Assembly: GCA_008360955.1 (NCBI GenBank)
Contig: LUCM01008738.1
Coordinates: forward strand, 1 to 64,000
Direction of reading: 5' to 3'
Origin: Fasciolopsis buskii
Lineage: Eukaryota > Platyhelminthes > Trematoda > Plagiorchiida > Fasciolidae
Length of the DNA stretch: 64,000 bases
Position numbers and translations under genes: made by a program. The notes beneath the pieces were generated by a model. It was given only the letters and a program-made list of their open reading frames with translations, was not told the DNA's origin and did not search any database. Below are positions 36,437 to 48,642 of the stretch, piece after piece (position 1 is the stretch's first letter; each line of letters opens with the position of its first letter).

Positions 36437-36911
36437 CTAAAGGAAAACAAAAAGATTTTTCCACTTTGCTTTAGTGTGAACAACTGTTAAGCACTCGACC
36501 TCCGCTATTGTTTGGGCTACTTTAAGGCAATGTTTGGTGTATAAGTGCAATGGAAAAGGTATGCCCCACAGCTTCCGGGGCTCATTACGCCCAGAGGCAT
36601 CGATCACCATGAGCTTGATACATGGGGTTTTATAGAACGAAGTAGACTCCCAATAGGTCAAGTGGAGCAGCCCGTCGGACGACAACGAAGTGCCACCCAC
36701 CACTGGTGAACAATGCTAAAACTGAGGTTCTATTCCCAGACATTTTGGGCTGCAAATAGTTATTCCCGTAACCAGACCAGATCCGCGGTGCATATCCGCT
36801 TTCGATTAAAAACCACTTACCGCAAGACATACTACGGTACACAAAAAAGGGTGCGGGAAAAATTACGTAAAACCAACAATGATAAATTACGCAGCCTATT
36901 AGTGGGACCAA
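36437..36911 (-). other. GC-richer patch with overlapping open frames, unidentified
   Basis: Two overlapping minus-strand frames (36437-36703 and 36630-36911) cover this patch, with text such as RKLWGIPFPLHLYTKHC in the first. The patch stands out from the flanks in composition. I do not recognise a family. It may be a decayed insertion or gene fragment. Confidence 0.25.
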
Positions 36912-39900
36912 ACACTATGACTATTGGTCTATTTAGTTTATTACTAACCGAATGGTTGTTTAACTTCTGGACTCATGATTTATTTGCGTCAACCGTCGAC
37001 GACCATTTATAAATATTATTACATCTTAGTTTACCAGTTGAAATCTGGAGAAATCAGCTTCTTCCTGTGTGGCATTTATCCCTGAGAAAAAATTAAAATC
37101 CTAATCGTGGTCAACTGGTAAACTGCAAAGCCAAGAATATATGAGCAAAAGTTTCAGTTTAACCGGGTACGAAAAATTTGTGGAATTGTATTGGGCATGA
37201 CTGTTCACGTCATTCGCAATGCAAACCCCGCGATTTCATAGGGCTGGTTTCCGAGGGTACTCCTAACGGGTCAACTGAAATGCCAGAAATTTAGGTTCAT
37301 TTTCTTTAGCGTCCTGGACAGAACAAGTCGGATTTACAAGTGAATATGAAATTTCTTGGGAGTTTGAAAAAACAAACCACTCCATTACTACTAAAAGGGT
37401 TTCGAACACGTACCTCTACCCGCAGGGTGAGCAGGTGTACACCAAAACAATCGCCTTTTTGACGCCTGGTTTTCATTCGTGGGAAGCGCATTTGGTCCAG
37501 CTTATACTTTCTTCTTTGACCTTTACATTATTTCAATTTTCAAGGTCATTACTGACGATTCCTTGAAGTATGTGGGCCCTAGAAGTTATTGAATGTTCCC
37601 CTGTAACAGAACTTATGCTGTGCGCATGCAGCAAAAACCACCATAACCTCACCGACTAAAAGTACACGTCTAATTTGGCCGACCACAATCATGTTCCTGA
37701 TTTCAGGAGGAAGATTTTCACCCGTCGCATCATGAATCCCTTATCAACTGAACTATCTACTACTTGACAGTTATGCAACAAAACCATGTGTTTAAACGTA
37801 GCGAAGTCGATATTTTTACTCACATCTGGTTGGAAACCGTGAGAAGGAGAATCATCAGGAAGAATGGCGAACAAAGCACTGACCAAAGGAGCAAGAGCAT
37901 CTCACTACAAGCTCCCGGTGAAATATTACCCGTGAAGCAAAGAAGAGATGTTCTAACATCCTTAACAGTACCCTCGGGTGTCCGATACATTTCTACATTT
38001 CTAACATTCTTCATTAACGTAAAAAGTGAAGTTCTTAGCTCTGTCCCGCAAGGGTTTTTCTCAATCTGCGCAGTGAGAGAGACCAAAATATACACTTTTA
38101 CAAACGGACGGCTCAAGACAGTTTGGTAACACTGCGCAGTTTGTGTATTACTAGTAGTCTTTCCGATGGATCACCAGTTAATCAGAATGACAATCGTTGC
38201 TGTTTTCGTCTGTAACGCGTGAGTCCCAAAATGCTGCCTAGTTTTGCTCTTCTATTTCTCTGTGACCCAAATATGCGCGTGTAAAACGTTTGGCCTTGGG
38301 GCTGCTCACGCAAGCGTGGCATGCCGTCTGCATTCGATCGATAAACAAATAGCGCGTGCACTGACTAACTCTCGAAGAATGGCAATTTGCCACATTTTAA
38401 GAAACAAGTAACTGGTCTATACTTCCCTATAAACATGAGCATTTGACTTGTTCACCCATTCCGTGTTGGTTGAGTAAGGTAAGTTCTGTTCGGGGAATGA
38501 TTTTGGATTCTTGATTTTTTTGCTGTTTCACTGTAAAAGGTAAATTATGGTAGTGGAACAAGAAGACTCGGTATGCACACCTCAGTAGGGACTGTACTGG
38601 AATCAGTACCTTTGAAGTAAGTACTATGGTGACACAGCTATCCAAACCGAAATAATTACGGGACACTTTTCGGTCTGATGCAATAATTTGATTTTGCATG
38701 CAAGATTGCAGCTTCGGGGGTTAGTTTCGATTGCACAATATGTTTGGGACATTTCAAGCGAGATATTCAAATTTCGACTTGATAAATACATGACTGGCGA
38801 ACCCCACCTGCTACCCGTGTTTTAACTTGCATCGGTTATGTGCTAGCCTTATGGTTCTAGTGTCATGCTCTACACAGTCATTCACTTCGAAATTTTAGGT
38901 TAGACGAAACAGATTATTAGAGAACGGAATACTCTGTTCTGCATTCTAGTCTTGAATAAGTCACAATACAGGAGGTCCCGGAGATCGGTTTACCATGTGT
39001 GACTTACAGTTAGAGCCGACAGGCCACACTGTTTACGAAAAACTGCTGCATCTCATTCTCGCATCTCACCACTAATATCATTTGAAATTTTCTTTTGGTA
39101 TTGTTTTATTTTTGCTTTTGTTACCAAACTAGAGGGATCTGTCAGACGTTATGTTGTTCATTAAACATTAACCGCGGTATTCAGCAGATAGGTTTGCTCG
39201 ATGTAGTAAGAACTCGTTTCCTATTTAGGCGTGTAATAAACACGTATTAGGCCACCTGGATGACTAGGCAACTGTTTGTTGAGGACCGCTTTATTCAGCT
39301 AGATATGTGCCCATCCGCACCTTATGGATCATGGAGGCTGAAACGATCGTTGGTTGCACCTGATCGTTCTGTACTGCAAAGTCTAACTGGGTGCATTAGC
39401 TACGGTGTCCAAAAATGAACTACTATCCTCAAAAGACAGACAGGAAATAAACCAACGCATAACACTAGTTGCGCAGGTTACTGCCGAAACCTCGAGTAAA
39501 ATAGAAGCAGACTACTAATTGACTCCCCAATTTTCGCCAGAACCTGTTTCGGGACTTCTTCCATTGCATAAAATCATTCTTGTCCTTCGTTGACGGATTG
39601 CACATACACTTAGACACTCAGATGCTAATGCTGCATGACACCGTTTGTTGAAATCGGCATAGTTGGAATGATGTAGAAAAGGAACGCACCCGGATGACCC
39701 TGTGCCCTCCGTCCTATCACCCTCACTATACCACACACGGTGTACTTTTTATGCTAATCTCTCCCAACAGATAATCATTTATGCATTTAGTGTATGAATG
39801 TGTCTCAGTGAGATCAAAGCGATAAAATGAATGGGAAAGAACTGGATCAACTCGCAGACTTAAAAACTAAAGTATGAGTAAGAAAATAGGTAAAAACTAG

Positions 39901-41458
39901 TAGTTTTTGCCTGCCTATGCGATTATGTGATTCTTATTTTGGTTTGATATTGACTTTTCTAGTGGAAAACAGTATCAGATGGAAGAGTACTGATTTAAAC
40001 TAAGACAGTAGTTATCAGCCTACCCCATGGTGTCTTCATACGTGGTTTAATTCCACTGCTATCTGACTGATTGCTTATGATCTGAATCAAGACCCTACTT
40101 GCTCCTTACTTCTGTTCTGTTTAGTTAACCTCTATTGTATTCCAATCAGGAACGATACAGTTGCTTGCAACTACATGTTTCAGTTCCTTTGAGTAGTCAC
40201 CCTCTAACCTTTCCAAGACATTGAATTTATTTGCACCCTTCATATCTGTTCTTGCCACGACGAAATAAGTTAGAGTTATCTCAAGAAATATTTCTCTACC
40301 AATATTTTCTTGTTTAGAAGATTCCTTCCCTTCATCCCTTAGGTGGACTTGTGTACACTGATATTAAATAAAATTTTCCATCTTTGCTATCCTGTTGATA
40401 CCTTGTGTCTTACCGACCGTAAGATGGCTTCAACTCAAATCAAATAATTGTGACGACCGAAAAAGCTAGCTTACAAACTTCACGACCACGTTGCCGTGAA
40501 GTGTTACTTTGTCTTAATTAGACGGAAGATAAAATGAATAAAGTCTACTTCTGTCAATTAGTTTTTGGATACCACTGACAGGAAACCGGATTCATGTCAT
40601 GGAATTAAGTTCTTTTATGGATAATGCAACACAGATGCCTACAGTTTGAACGTCGCGTTTATTCTCCCGTCCGCTGACGCACCATAATAATAGTTTTTTT
40701 CAGTAGAAGCCGAAAGCTGCCCTTCAAAGTGAATTTCCAAGTTTTTCATGTTTTTGTAAACTGTCTGTGCAGCCTAATCCAAACGGCCTGTCTCTTGATC
40801 TTATTATGTAAGGAGCAAGTTCGCTAACAGGAGTTGTGATCTCTCTGGTGAGAGATCACCGTTACGCGTGTTAATCCCGCCTCCTGGGTATTTACGACAG
40901 CTGCGCACACGCCCACATACGCGACATCAAACACTTTTCCCGCTCTCGTAACCTCCTATTCACTCGAACCAACCGAACGTGATGCCCTTAGCGGTTTGAT
41001 GTATTTCTGAATTCGTCCTAAGTACCTGTTTCAGTTTGCGTGCGAATTCAATAGGTGCACTCTGAATGCGACTGTACCATTGCGTTACTTCGCTTCTAAA
41101 AGTTTGAACAGCTGTGCGCACTCTATTCATTGCATAAATCTGGATTATTCCCTCTTCTTCCTGACTCGGTTCCTTGTTGTGTCTGTTCTTACAATTCTGA
41201 ATTTTGTCTATCCCATTTCCATACTTTAATGTTCAAAAGCTGGGTTCTTCCGTATGTATAGCTACCTTTCGACTATTTCCTTACTTGGCAAAGCCGGTGT
41301 ACTTTCAAGTGCTATCTTTTCTGCACATCTTTGCATTTCATAAGTTTTACTGATTTGTTCAGTACACCTTATCTACAATTTCTTAAGGATGATATCGTGC
41401 TATGCCAATATATTCCCGTTGATTCCCATCTTTTAACCTTACGCTAAAATAGTGACCT

Positions 41459-41529
41459 GCGGTGGACAAGTGGATAAGGTCGCTGCGTTTGGACGTGATG
41501 GTAACGATTTTGAACCCTCCAGCCACCGA
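41459..41529 (+). repeat. tRNA-like SINE head
   Basis: A segment of 71 bases starts with GCGGTGG and ends with CCACCGA; CGGTGG and CCACCG can pair as an acceptor stem. Inside are GTGGATAAGG, like an A box, and TTTTGAACCC, like a weakened B box. The T-arm stem no longer pairs, so it is not a functional tRNA. A GC-rich tail follows to about 41590, as in a tRNA-derived SINE. Confidence 0.45.
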
Positions 41530-44180
41530 TCAGCTTCCCCGCCTGGCAGCCCACTGTTCGTCGCGTCCTCCCTCCTGAAAAATGATGTACGTTTCTTATT
41601 TCACTACTGAAGGAAGTAAAAGATAATAGATACATCCGGAACTTTTGTTCACATTTTGGCATCCATCTAAGTACATCTCATTTTTGGTTGAGTTTGTAAT
41701 CTCTAGCTCTCCTATTGCCCCAACCAGCAGTTAGTCACTGACGCTGTCTGCGATTCTGGAGATGAGGCTACCGCGCACTCATGTGTTGCAATGAGCACCA
41801 CAATAATCTTGACATATTTTTATGTTCGAAGAGCACGTCGCTGGTCGTTTCAGATCCACAGAAAAAGATAGCTTAGTGCTGAATAAGCTCATTACACTTT
41901 TAATTTGTTCTCTCCTCCTTCCCTTTTGCTCTCCGGCTCTATTCTTGTATACTTGAGGAGAACTTTGGTGCATTTCACCAAAGAACATCTGCTGCCAATC
42001 GTGTATCTCTTGATCCAGTTGGCTCATTCATCAACCAATCATGTGAAAGCTAAAGCAAGGCCCAAGATCAATATTCCCCCCAAATTTCTTAAAATCCGCA
42101 TTCGTATCTTACCAAATGACCTAACCTGCTACACCTTGCATTCATCCGTTCAATGAAAATTCATCCTAGTCTCTTCCCCCCTCCCTAGTGTTTATCGCAA
42201 CTATACTTTTCCACATTCGGAATGAATTCCGGTCAAGATAATCGTGCTCTAATCTACATGGCACCTTCTGATCTGCTTCTAACTGTTTGATTCTTCAAGT
42301 CGTTTATCGTAAGGTCAGCTTTGAGCTTTCAAAGCCCCAACATAAAATATAATGCAATTAAGTTTGAGGAATTAACTAAAATTGGGATGCGATCGTTTTT
42401 CGAACACTAAATTGCTTAACAAAGCTTGCCCGAATGAAACCAGTTTGCTTTATTATTATGCATCATTTCGAGCAGTGTAGTTAAAAATTAAACTGTAGAA
42501 CGTCAGCATGCACAGAAAATGTTTTGAATGATTTAATTGCTAGAGGATTACAAGCAATTACTATTTGTTACCATCATATTAACAACATTCAATCTGTTGA
42601 TCAAATTTGTTCCAGTTGCTTAGCATTTCGGTTTAGTGGAAATCAAATCAAATGCTAGGCGGAAAAAGGTGAAAGCAATAATATTCTTCCGAATTAGAAA
42701 ACCATGCAGAGAAGTCGGGTGAGATCAAACGTGTAATAATTCACAACGCAAGGAAAACGATATCCCAACAATGAAAACGGCCTATCAGTGAGATCAATCA
42801 TACGGTATGTCTGGTGACTGTGTTGTTCAGCATGCAATGAGATTTTTGGGGCTCCTAACTATGTCATCGGGAAGACTTTTCACTCGTTTATGTGCTGTTT
42901 GAAGAGGAACAGCATCACTGTTGGACTAGACACCGACCACGACATCGTATTCTACTGGAATTCTGTCTGCCTCTCTCTTTCTCCCTCTCATTTAACCATC
43001 AACCGATATGATAAAGTGCTCAGTCTAAAAGGCTGCAGCTTAGCTTGCCACGTAAATACAAGGACTATATTATTCAATCACGTGGATGATCAACCAACGC
43101 TATAATCTTGGACTGCTGTTCTCAAAAAAATATTCATTAAAGTTCCTAACCTTGCAACCGACTTTTCTAATGAGTACTCTCGAGGTAATTACATTAAGCA
43201 TTTGGGACCAACTAACGGTAGTCTGAATTCGCCATCCATTTCAATGGACTACAACTGAACTTCTCTCTTCAAACACTTCCTGGACCAAGTCGGTCACCAC
43301 TTGATTTCGTTTAAATTTGAACATTCAATAGCTCCACAGTAAACTATCTTCATCCGATAGTGGTGCTGGTGCGGCTTCTCTAATTGAAGTAGACTGTGAG
43401 GAAGGCATTTTTTGTTAAAAAACATTAAACGTCAAAATATAGTGACAGAAATGTTTGGCAACCAACGACTAAAGCAGTGATCACTATTCTTTCAGAGACG
43501 TCAAAATTCAAAGCCTGAAAACTTCATGCTTTTCATCAAAGTAACACATCTACGATATTCATACGACGGCCGAATGCCTGTGTAAGCACTGAAAATTGTA
43601 GAATCATTGACCATTTGAAAACAGAATGCGCAAACTGACCACTGCGTTTCGTAGCTACGCAATTCTCAACTGGTCGATTACGGCACATCTTTTGACAGCT
43701 CTTTGGTCAAGGCAGAGTTACTATTTGCTTCGAAACCAGATCACTCAGAGACGGAAAAAGGAGACTGAAAGACTTTTATTTTACAATACTCATCTCCTGT
43801 CACACGAACATTTGTAGACTTCTGCCTATATTTTTCTGTTCAGAACGACTTTTTCACTATCCCAAATAAATTAGATGCATTTTTGTCATTGCATACATAC
43901 AGACTGGAAGCAAGAACAATGCCATCCAGTGACTTCAGTTGGCTTTGTGAGCCCAGCCATGTAACGAGAGAGCCTGTCAAATGATAACGTCACTGAAGTG
44001 AGTTGCCAGTTCTCGCATTACTGTTGCTGGTAAAATTATCCTGCGATTCAATCTACCTTAAATCTGCAACACAGCAAAGAACCTAGCTACATATAAGATC
44101 GCTAACTAGCATGCATATATGAACTTGATACATGAGTTTTACTGACAAGCTAACTTTTATTAAATTGTGCGTAGCCATTT
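41530..44180. other. PLD intron, nothing recognised
   Basis: AT-rich intron sequence with short pyrimidine-rich runs. No coding or repeat feature was identified beyond the tail of the tRNA-like repeat. Confidence 0.5.
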
Positions 44181-45084
44181 TCATGTGGGCTGGTTCTGAA
44201 AAACAATAGGGCCGCCGAGATCCAAAATCATATGGAGAGTTTCAGAGCCACCGACATCACTTGGACTGGGCAAGTGGGCGGGTGTCACAGTCATCCGTCT
44301 TCCTAATTTTAATTTCAGGGGTGCACGAGTGATTGTGAGGATTATCACCTCTGATTTAGTAAATTTTCTTGCCCATTGGAGTATATTCCATTTCTTTGGC
44401 CTCCACCAGCCATTCAACTCTTGACTATGGCCCTATAAATCTGAGGCATTCATCAACAGACGTACTCCTTCAAACCGCACTACGGGCAAGCTAAACCAAA
44501 TTGAGAGTAGTCAAGACTTAAAACTCTGGCGAGAAGACGTCCAGCATACAAGAAAAAATGTCCCTGAATTTTCCCATAAGATCTGTTGGGGCCATCGGCC
44601 AGAAAGAGAACTCACCAACCCAGCAGGGTTTCTTGGACCCCATGATTCGAATCAGTTCATTGGAATGGAAAATGAGCTCTTAGTGCGGCAATGGCAGACA
44701 CGCACTAAGATCACTTCGGAGGCGTGGGGCATCCCGGATTGACAGAATAACAAAAAAAGTGCGCAAAACACTTAGTCAGTCGTTGGCTTCCAAAATTTGA
44801 ATGCTCTGTTGCCCGGCAGACTACACCTGGTTTTATAAGGGCTAGTGGTTCCGCCTTGAAAGAAACCCGAGTGGCATTGGGAGCACCATTCTATAGATTA
44901 TTGCGATTTTGTCTCTACATTTTATCCCTATCATTTTACGGTGTCAACAGTAAGCAATGTGGCCTGTGCTCCCCCAGTGGACAGTGGGGAATTGTACATG
45001 AATTGGAAGTGCAAACCTAAGCATAAATTCTCGCATGCGCATAGGTTGTTGGGACCCGAAAACTCTTCTGAATTCATGTAGCTA
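44181..45084 (+). other. Possible 5' untranslated part of the next retroposon
   Basis: This stretch is GC-richer than the flanks and runs directly into the endonuclease of the retroposon at 45085. It includes GTGGCATTGGGAGCACCA near 44870, in a style seen in untranslated retroposon leaders. No long frame is supported. The left limit of the element is not defined. Confidence 0.3.
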
Positions 45085-47870
45085 ATGCATTTTCGTGCTC
45101 ATGTTCTACAATTAACGGTTGGTATTGCTTGTCTATCCGAAGTGCCTCTACCCAATTTCAACATTCAACGCATCCAATTACTCCGGACGGGCGAATCCTT
45201 CTGGATTTATTGCAACGGGCCAGAAGGCAACATTGGACTTCGTGATGTTGTACTATCAATGAAAAACCTAGCTCACAGCTTCCTGATCTCTTGGGAACGA
45301 ATTACTCCGAGACTTGCAATGACTCGGTTCGGGAGTACTTCCTTCATCGTGGCCAATACTGCATTCTACACCCCTATTCTACAGTCTGGGATGACTGTCA
45401 AGGGTTCCATTCAAAACGATCTTCAGGGTTTAGCCGATGGTATTCCAAGATACGACCATCTGCTAATACTGGGAAGTCCACAAAGGACTAGAAGATGAAC
45501 ACAACTATGAAATACTGGGAAGAATGGGTCTAGATCAGTTATGCAAGAGTGGTGACCACCTCGTTTGAGGATCTCAATCGATTGGCAGCCACCAATACCT
45601 GCTTCCGACATCTTGAAACGCAGTTGCTGGCGAAGTACTCCAACGACAATAGAACAACGCATCAAATCAACTAAATATTGGTGTTTTCTCACAGTCCATC
45701 ATCAACAGATTACTTTGGGCATACAGTATCGGCATAACAGGAAATGCCAACGGCATGAACCACACACTGGTACGCTCTCAGCACAGTCTCCACAATTCAG
45801 TACGAGTTAATGATCCCAAGCTAACCATACCAGATAACGTCCAAACCTTTCTAAATGCTACCAAATTCAAACTAGAAGAGGTTCTGGCATAGATGACCCA
45901 TGGGCGGGGTTAAATGTATCACTAGCCAGTACACCCCTTGAACAGACAGCCAAAACCAAATATAACAGAAAGGATTGGATACCTACAAAAATTCTTAGCG
46001 GACGAGTAAGATGCGGGACTGCATAACTCACCTAATTTTTGCTACCCTCACCGCAAAGCTACATACTCGGCGAAAAGCCGCCAAAGACGAAAGTGGAATT
46101 AACTAGCAGACCACATAGAAACCAAAGTCGGCACCAGAAATTTTGGGAAGCTTTTTCGAACCATACGCACCACTTCAAGATGGGCGCAACCTCCGCCCTA
46201 AACACTTTGTGACGACAATGACCACATCATATCTAGATGCTCATGAAATTCCCAAGGTTGGGTCGAACATTTCAGCCGGCAACTGATTTGCTCTTATTTC
46301 TTATCCATCTGTGCAACACCAACAGTCGACTCGGAGCACTATGAAATTGATCTTGAGCCATTTGAATAATGAAAAACAAGAAGTCACTCAATGAGGATGT
46401 TACCTTCGGATCTTGTTTTACAGCTTTATTGAGTCCATTCACTAAGCCGTTTTGTCGTATCTTGGACTCCAAAGCTTTCCCCAAGGACTGGGTAAACAGT
46501 GTTCTGTTCTTTACAACACATGAGGCTAATAAAACTGTATGTGCTAATTGCAGATGCACCTGCTTCATCAGTGTAACCGCTAAGCTTTTCTCTGCCTTTC
46601 TGCTAAACCGCTTTGTTGATATTAGATATTTACAAACAGGCTGCACCTTATGTGGCTTTCTCCGGGAGGAAAGTTTGTTGATCACATCTTCTTACTGCGT
46701 CGGATTGTAGAACGGAGTTGAGTCACATAACACCATCGCAGCCCGCTTCACTGCCACAGTTGAGAGACAGTCACTCCGGAGCATACTTTGAAACAATGAG
46801 ATTCCGGGAAGCCGAGTTAGACTGTTGAAAGCACGTAACTAGTCATCACAGGCGTGCTCCCTTGCCTACGACGAACAACCTCTAGAGTTTTTCTTTGGCC
46901 TGACATTAGCCAAGGTCGCCCGCTGCCACCGATTCTATTCAGCTACCTTACAGACTAGATAGTGCTTCCTGTCTCAAGTGGCTTCCGGGGACTACACCTT
47001 GGCCATAATTGTTGGGTAACTCACCTCGAGTTCGCCGATTACAATATTATTGTGAGAGAGAAATTTGTAACTGTGCAGCCGGTTTTAGACCTGACTCCAT
47101 GTAAATCCATGGTAAGGAAATAAACACACCAAAACCAAAGTTCCTCACAACTTTGCAAGAATTGTAACACTGTATCCGTATCAACGGAGGGAGTTTGCAC
47201 TTGATAACCCACATGAATTATCTATACTTTACTATCCAGCTGAACGCCCAGCCCAAGAGGACCTTAAGTTTTATGCAAACTACAGCAGGAAAGCCTTTTT
47301 ATCGCTTCGAAAAACACTGTGATGCCGCAGCGAAATACGCCTCCTCACGAAACCACGCACTTATCGAGCTTCCGTCCTCCAAGTTCCCATGTAGACATAC
47401 GAAACTCAAGCGCTCAGAGTAGACAACACAAAGTAGTAGGAAAGTTTAGATCACCGGTGCTGCATTCATGTGGCAAACATTGATCGGTATGATCGTGTCT
47501 CAAACTTTGCTGTGGGTTATCACTGTCTGAACGTCAAACAGCCTCATTGTTTCTACATAGACGCTGTCTACAGTAGTTTGTTCATGTTCTCCGCCCATCC
47601 AAGAGTGAATTAACGGAAAATGTTTTGCTACCATCACCCCATTTAGACTAGAAATTTTGTCTTGGTAGCCAACTGAAGACGTCCGTTCGCACTATTAAGG
47701 CGGACAGAAATCGATTTGGCCTTCAGTCGATTTTCGGACTACGCGTCAGGCGTAGCAACTGGATTTTGTAGTGTGTATGCCTTATTGCAGTTAGTGGTGC
47801 ATGGACGGTTGCGATCAGAAACATCCGAGAAGCCGACTTATTGTCATCCGAAGTTAGTCGCATAGAAGCA
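45085..47870 (+). mobile_element. Second EN/RT non-LTR retroposon, decayed
   Basis: A decayed element with endonuclease then reverse transcriptase. The endonuclease is in one frame (45085-45498) with VGIACLSEVPLPN, GESFWIYCNGPEG, and IPRYDHLLILGSP at the Asp-motif position. The RT follows in shifted frames: KAFPKDWVNSVLF and SVTAKLFSAFLLNRF near 46480-46610, VDHIFLLRRIVERS near 46690, then HLEFADYNIIV near 47025, where the catalytic YADD reads FADY. C-terminal traces include YETQALRVDNT near 47400 and FSAHPRVN near 47590. Many stops make it inactive. It resembles the element at 23085-25465 in plan but is a different sequence lineage. It lies in the 18.3-kb PLD intron, antisense to the gene. 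Confidence 0.82.
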
Positions 47871-48502
47871 AAAGTAAGTTAAGCAGTCCCCGCTCACCTG
47901 CCCAATTCGGGTGATTCTCGTGACATTTGTCATCCCATCCATTTTTTCTGTTTTTACTGTTCGCACTTTTAACATTCTTCTATTGAATACTCTTACGCAG
48001 AAAGAAACTGGTGACTGCCTTCAAAGAAACCAATAAAGGGTCTACAATGGAACATGTCCCAGAAATTGTAACCAATTTGCAAAATCAAAATTATGGACCC
48101 CTAGTATGACCGTTATATCTTTACTCCGAATGCTGTTCAAAAAAAGAAAGGTTGAATTTTAAACAGCCAAATAAAGTTCGTCTTCAGCGTGCTCGATTGC
48201 TAAAAATAATAGCGCTTGTTGTTACAGTTGTGAATTATCACTAAAGTATCAAAATTTTGTGACTATTCACTAGCTAAACTTAAAAATATGCAAAAGAAAC
48301 AAAAATCACTTTGTGCTACATAGCTTGTTTATTATCGTGAACTGGGGCGGACCAACCGCTTCCGATAAAATTGCAGTACTATATCACCTGTAATTCATTC
48401 AAAAATGGTCAAATTACCTTCATTTCAAAATATACTAAAATGTACAGAAATATCTGCCAACTCAAAGACACCAATTTTAGCATACTTTTGTTATTTACTT
48501 AC
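47871..48502. other. PLD intron, nothing recognised
   Basis: AT-rich sequence between the retroposon and the PLD exon donor at 48502. No feature was seen. Confidence 0.5.
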
Positions 48503-48642
48503 CTTGGTTGCTTAAATATTGTGATTAGGCAGCACATCGGTAAGAGGTAGTTGCTTGGAATTTTATTGACCAGATCCTCTTTCCATTTGTGCACTCCAAG
48601 GCGATTAGCAAACGATAGGGGCGATACTTCAAAAAACTGAAC
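48503..48642 (-). CDS. Phospholipase D exon 3: PX-PH linker
   Basis: This exon carries the segment between the PX and PH domains. The frame begins VQFFEVSPLSFANRLG, matching the FL(E/D)(V/I)S-x-LSF-x-x-x-LG block of PLD1 and PLD2, and ends CCLITIFKQP plus two bases. Those two bases, AG, join the A of the exon at 30207 to give Arg before WLVL, which matches the CCG...RWSKRW pattern. The acceptor is CATGCATTTCAG and the donor GTAAGT at 48502. It enters in phase 0. The usual G-x-EG-x-x-x-KR-x-GG block is poorly conserved here, so this PH N-terminus is divergent. Confidence 0.85.

Larger units (their letters stand above)
30531..41458. other. 18.3-kb PLD intron, first part
   Basis: Mostly AT-rich intron without recognisable genes. 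It contains a trinucleotide repeat (32695-32865), a serine- and lysine-rich plus frame (33705-34064), a CAA-rich run (36045-36080) and a GC-richer patch with overlapping minus frames (36437-36911); these are listed separately. The plus frame at 37764-38129 and its minus counterpart overlap and match nothing known to me. Confidence 0.5.
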
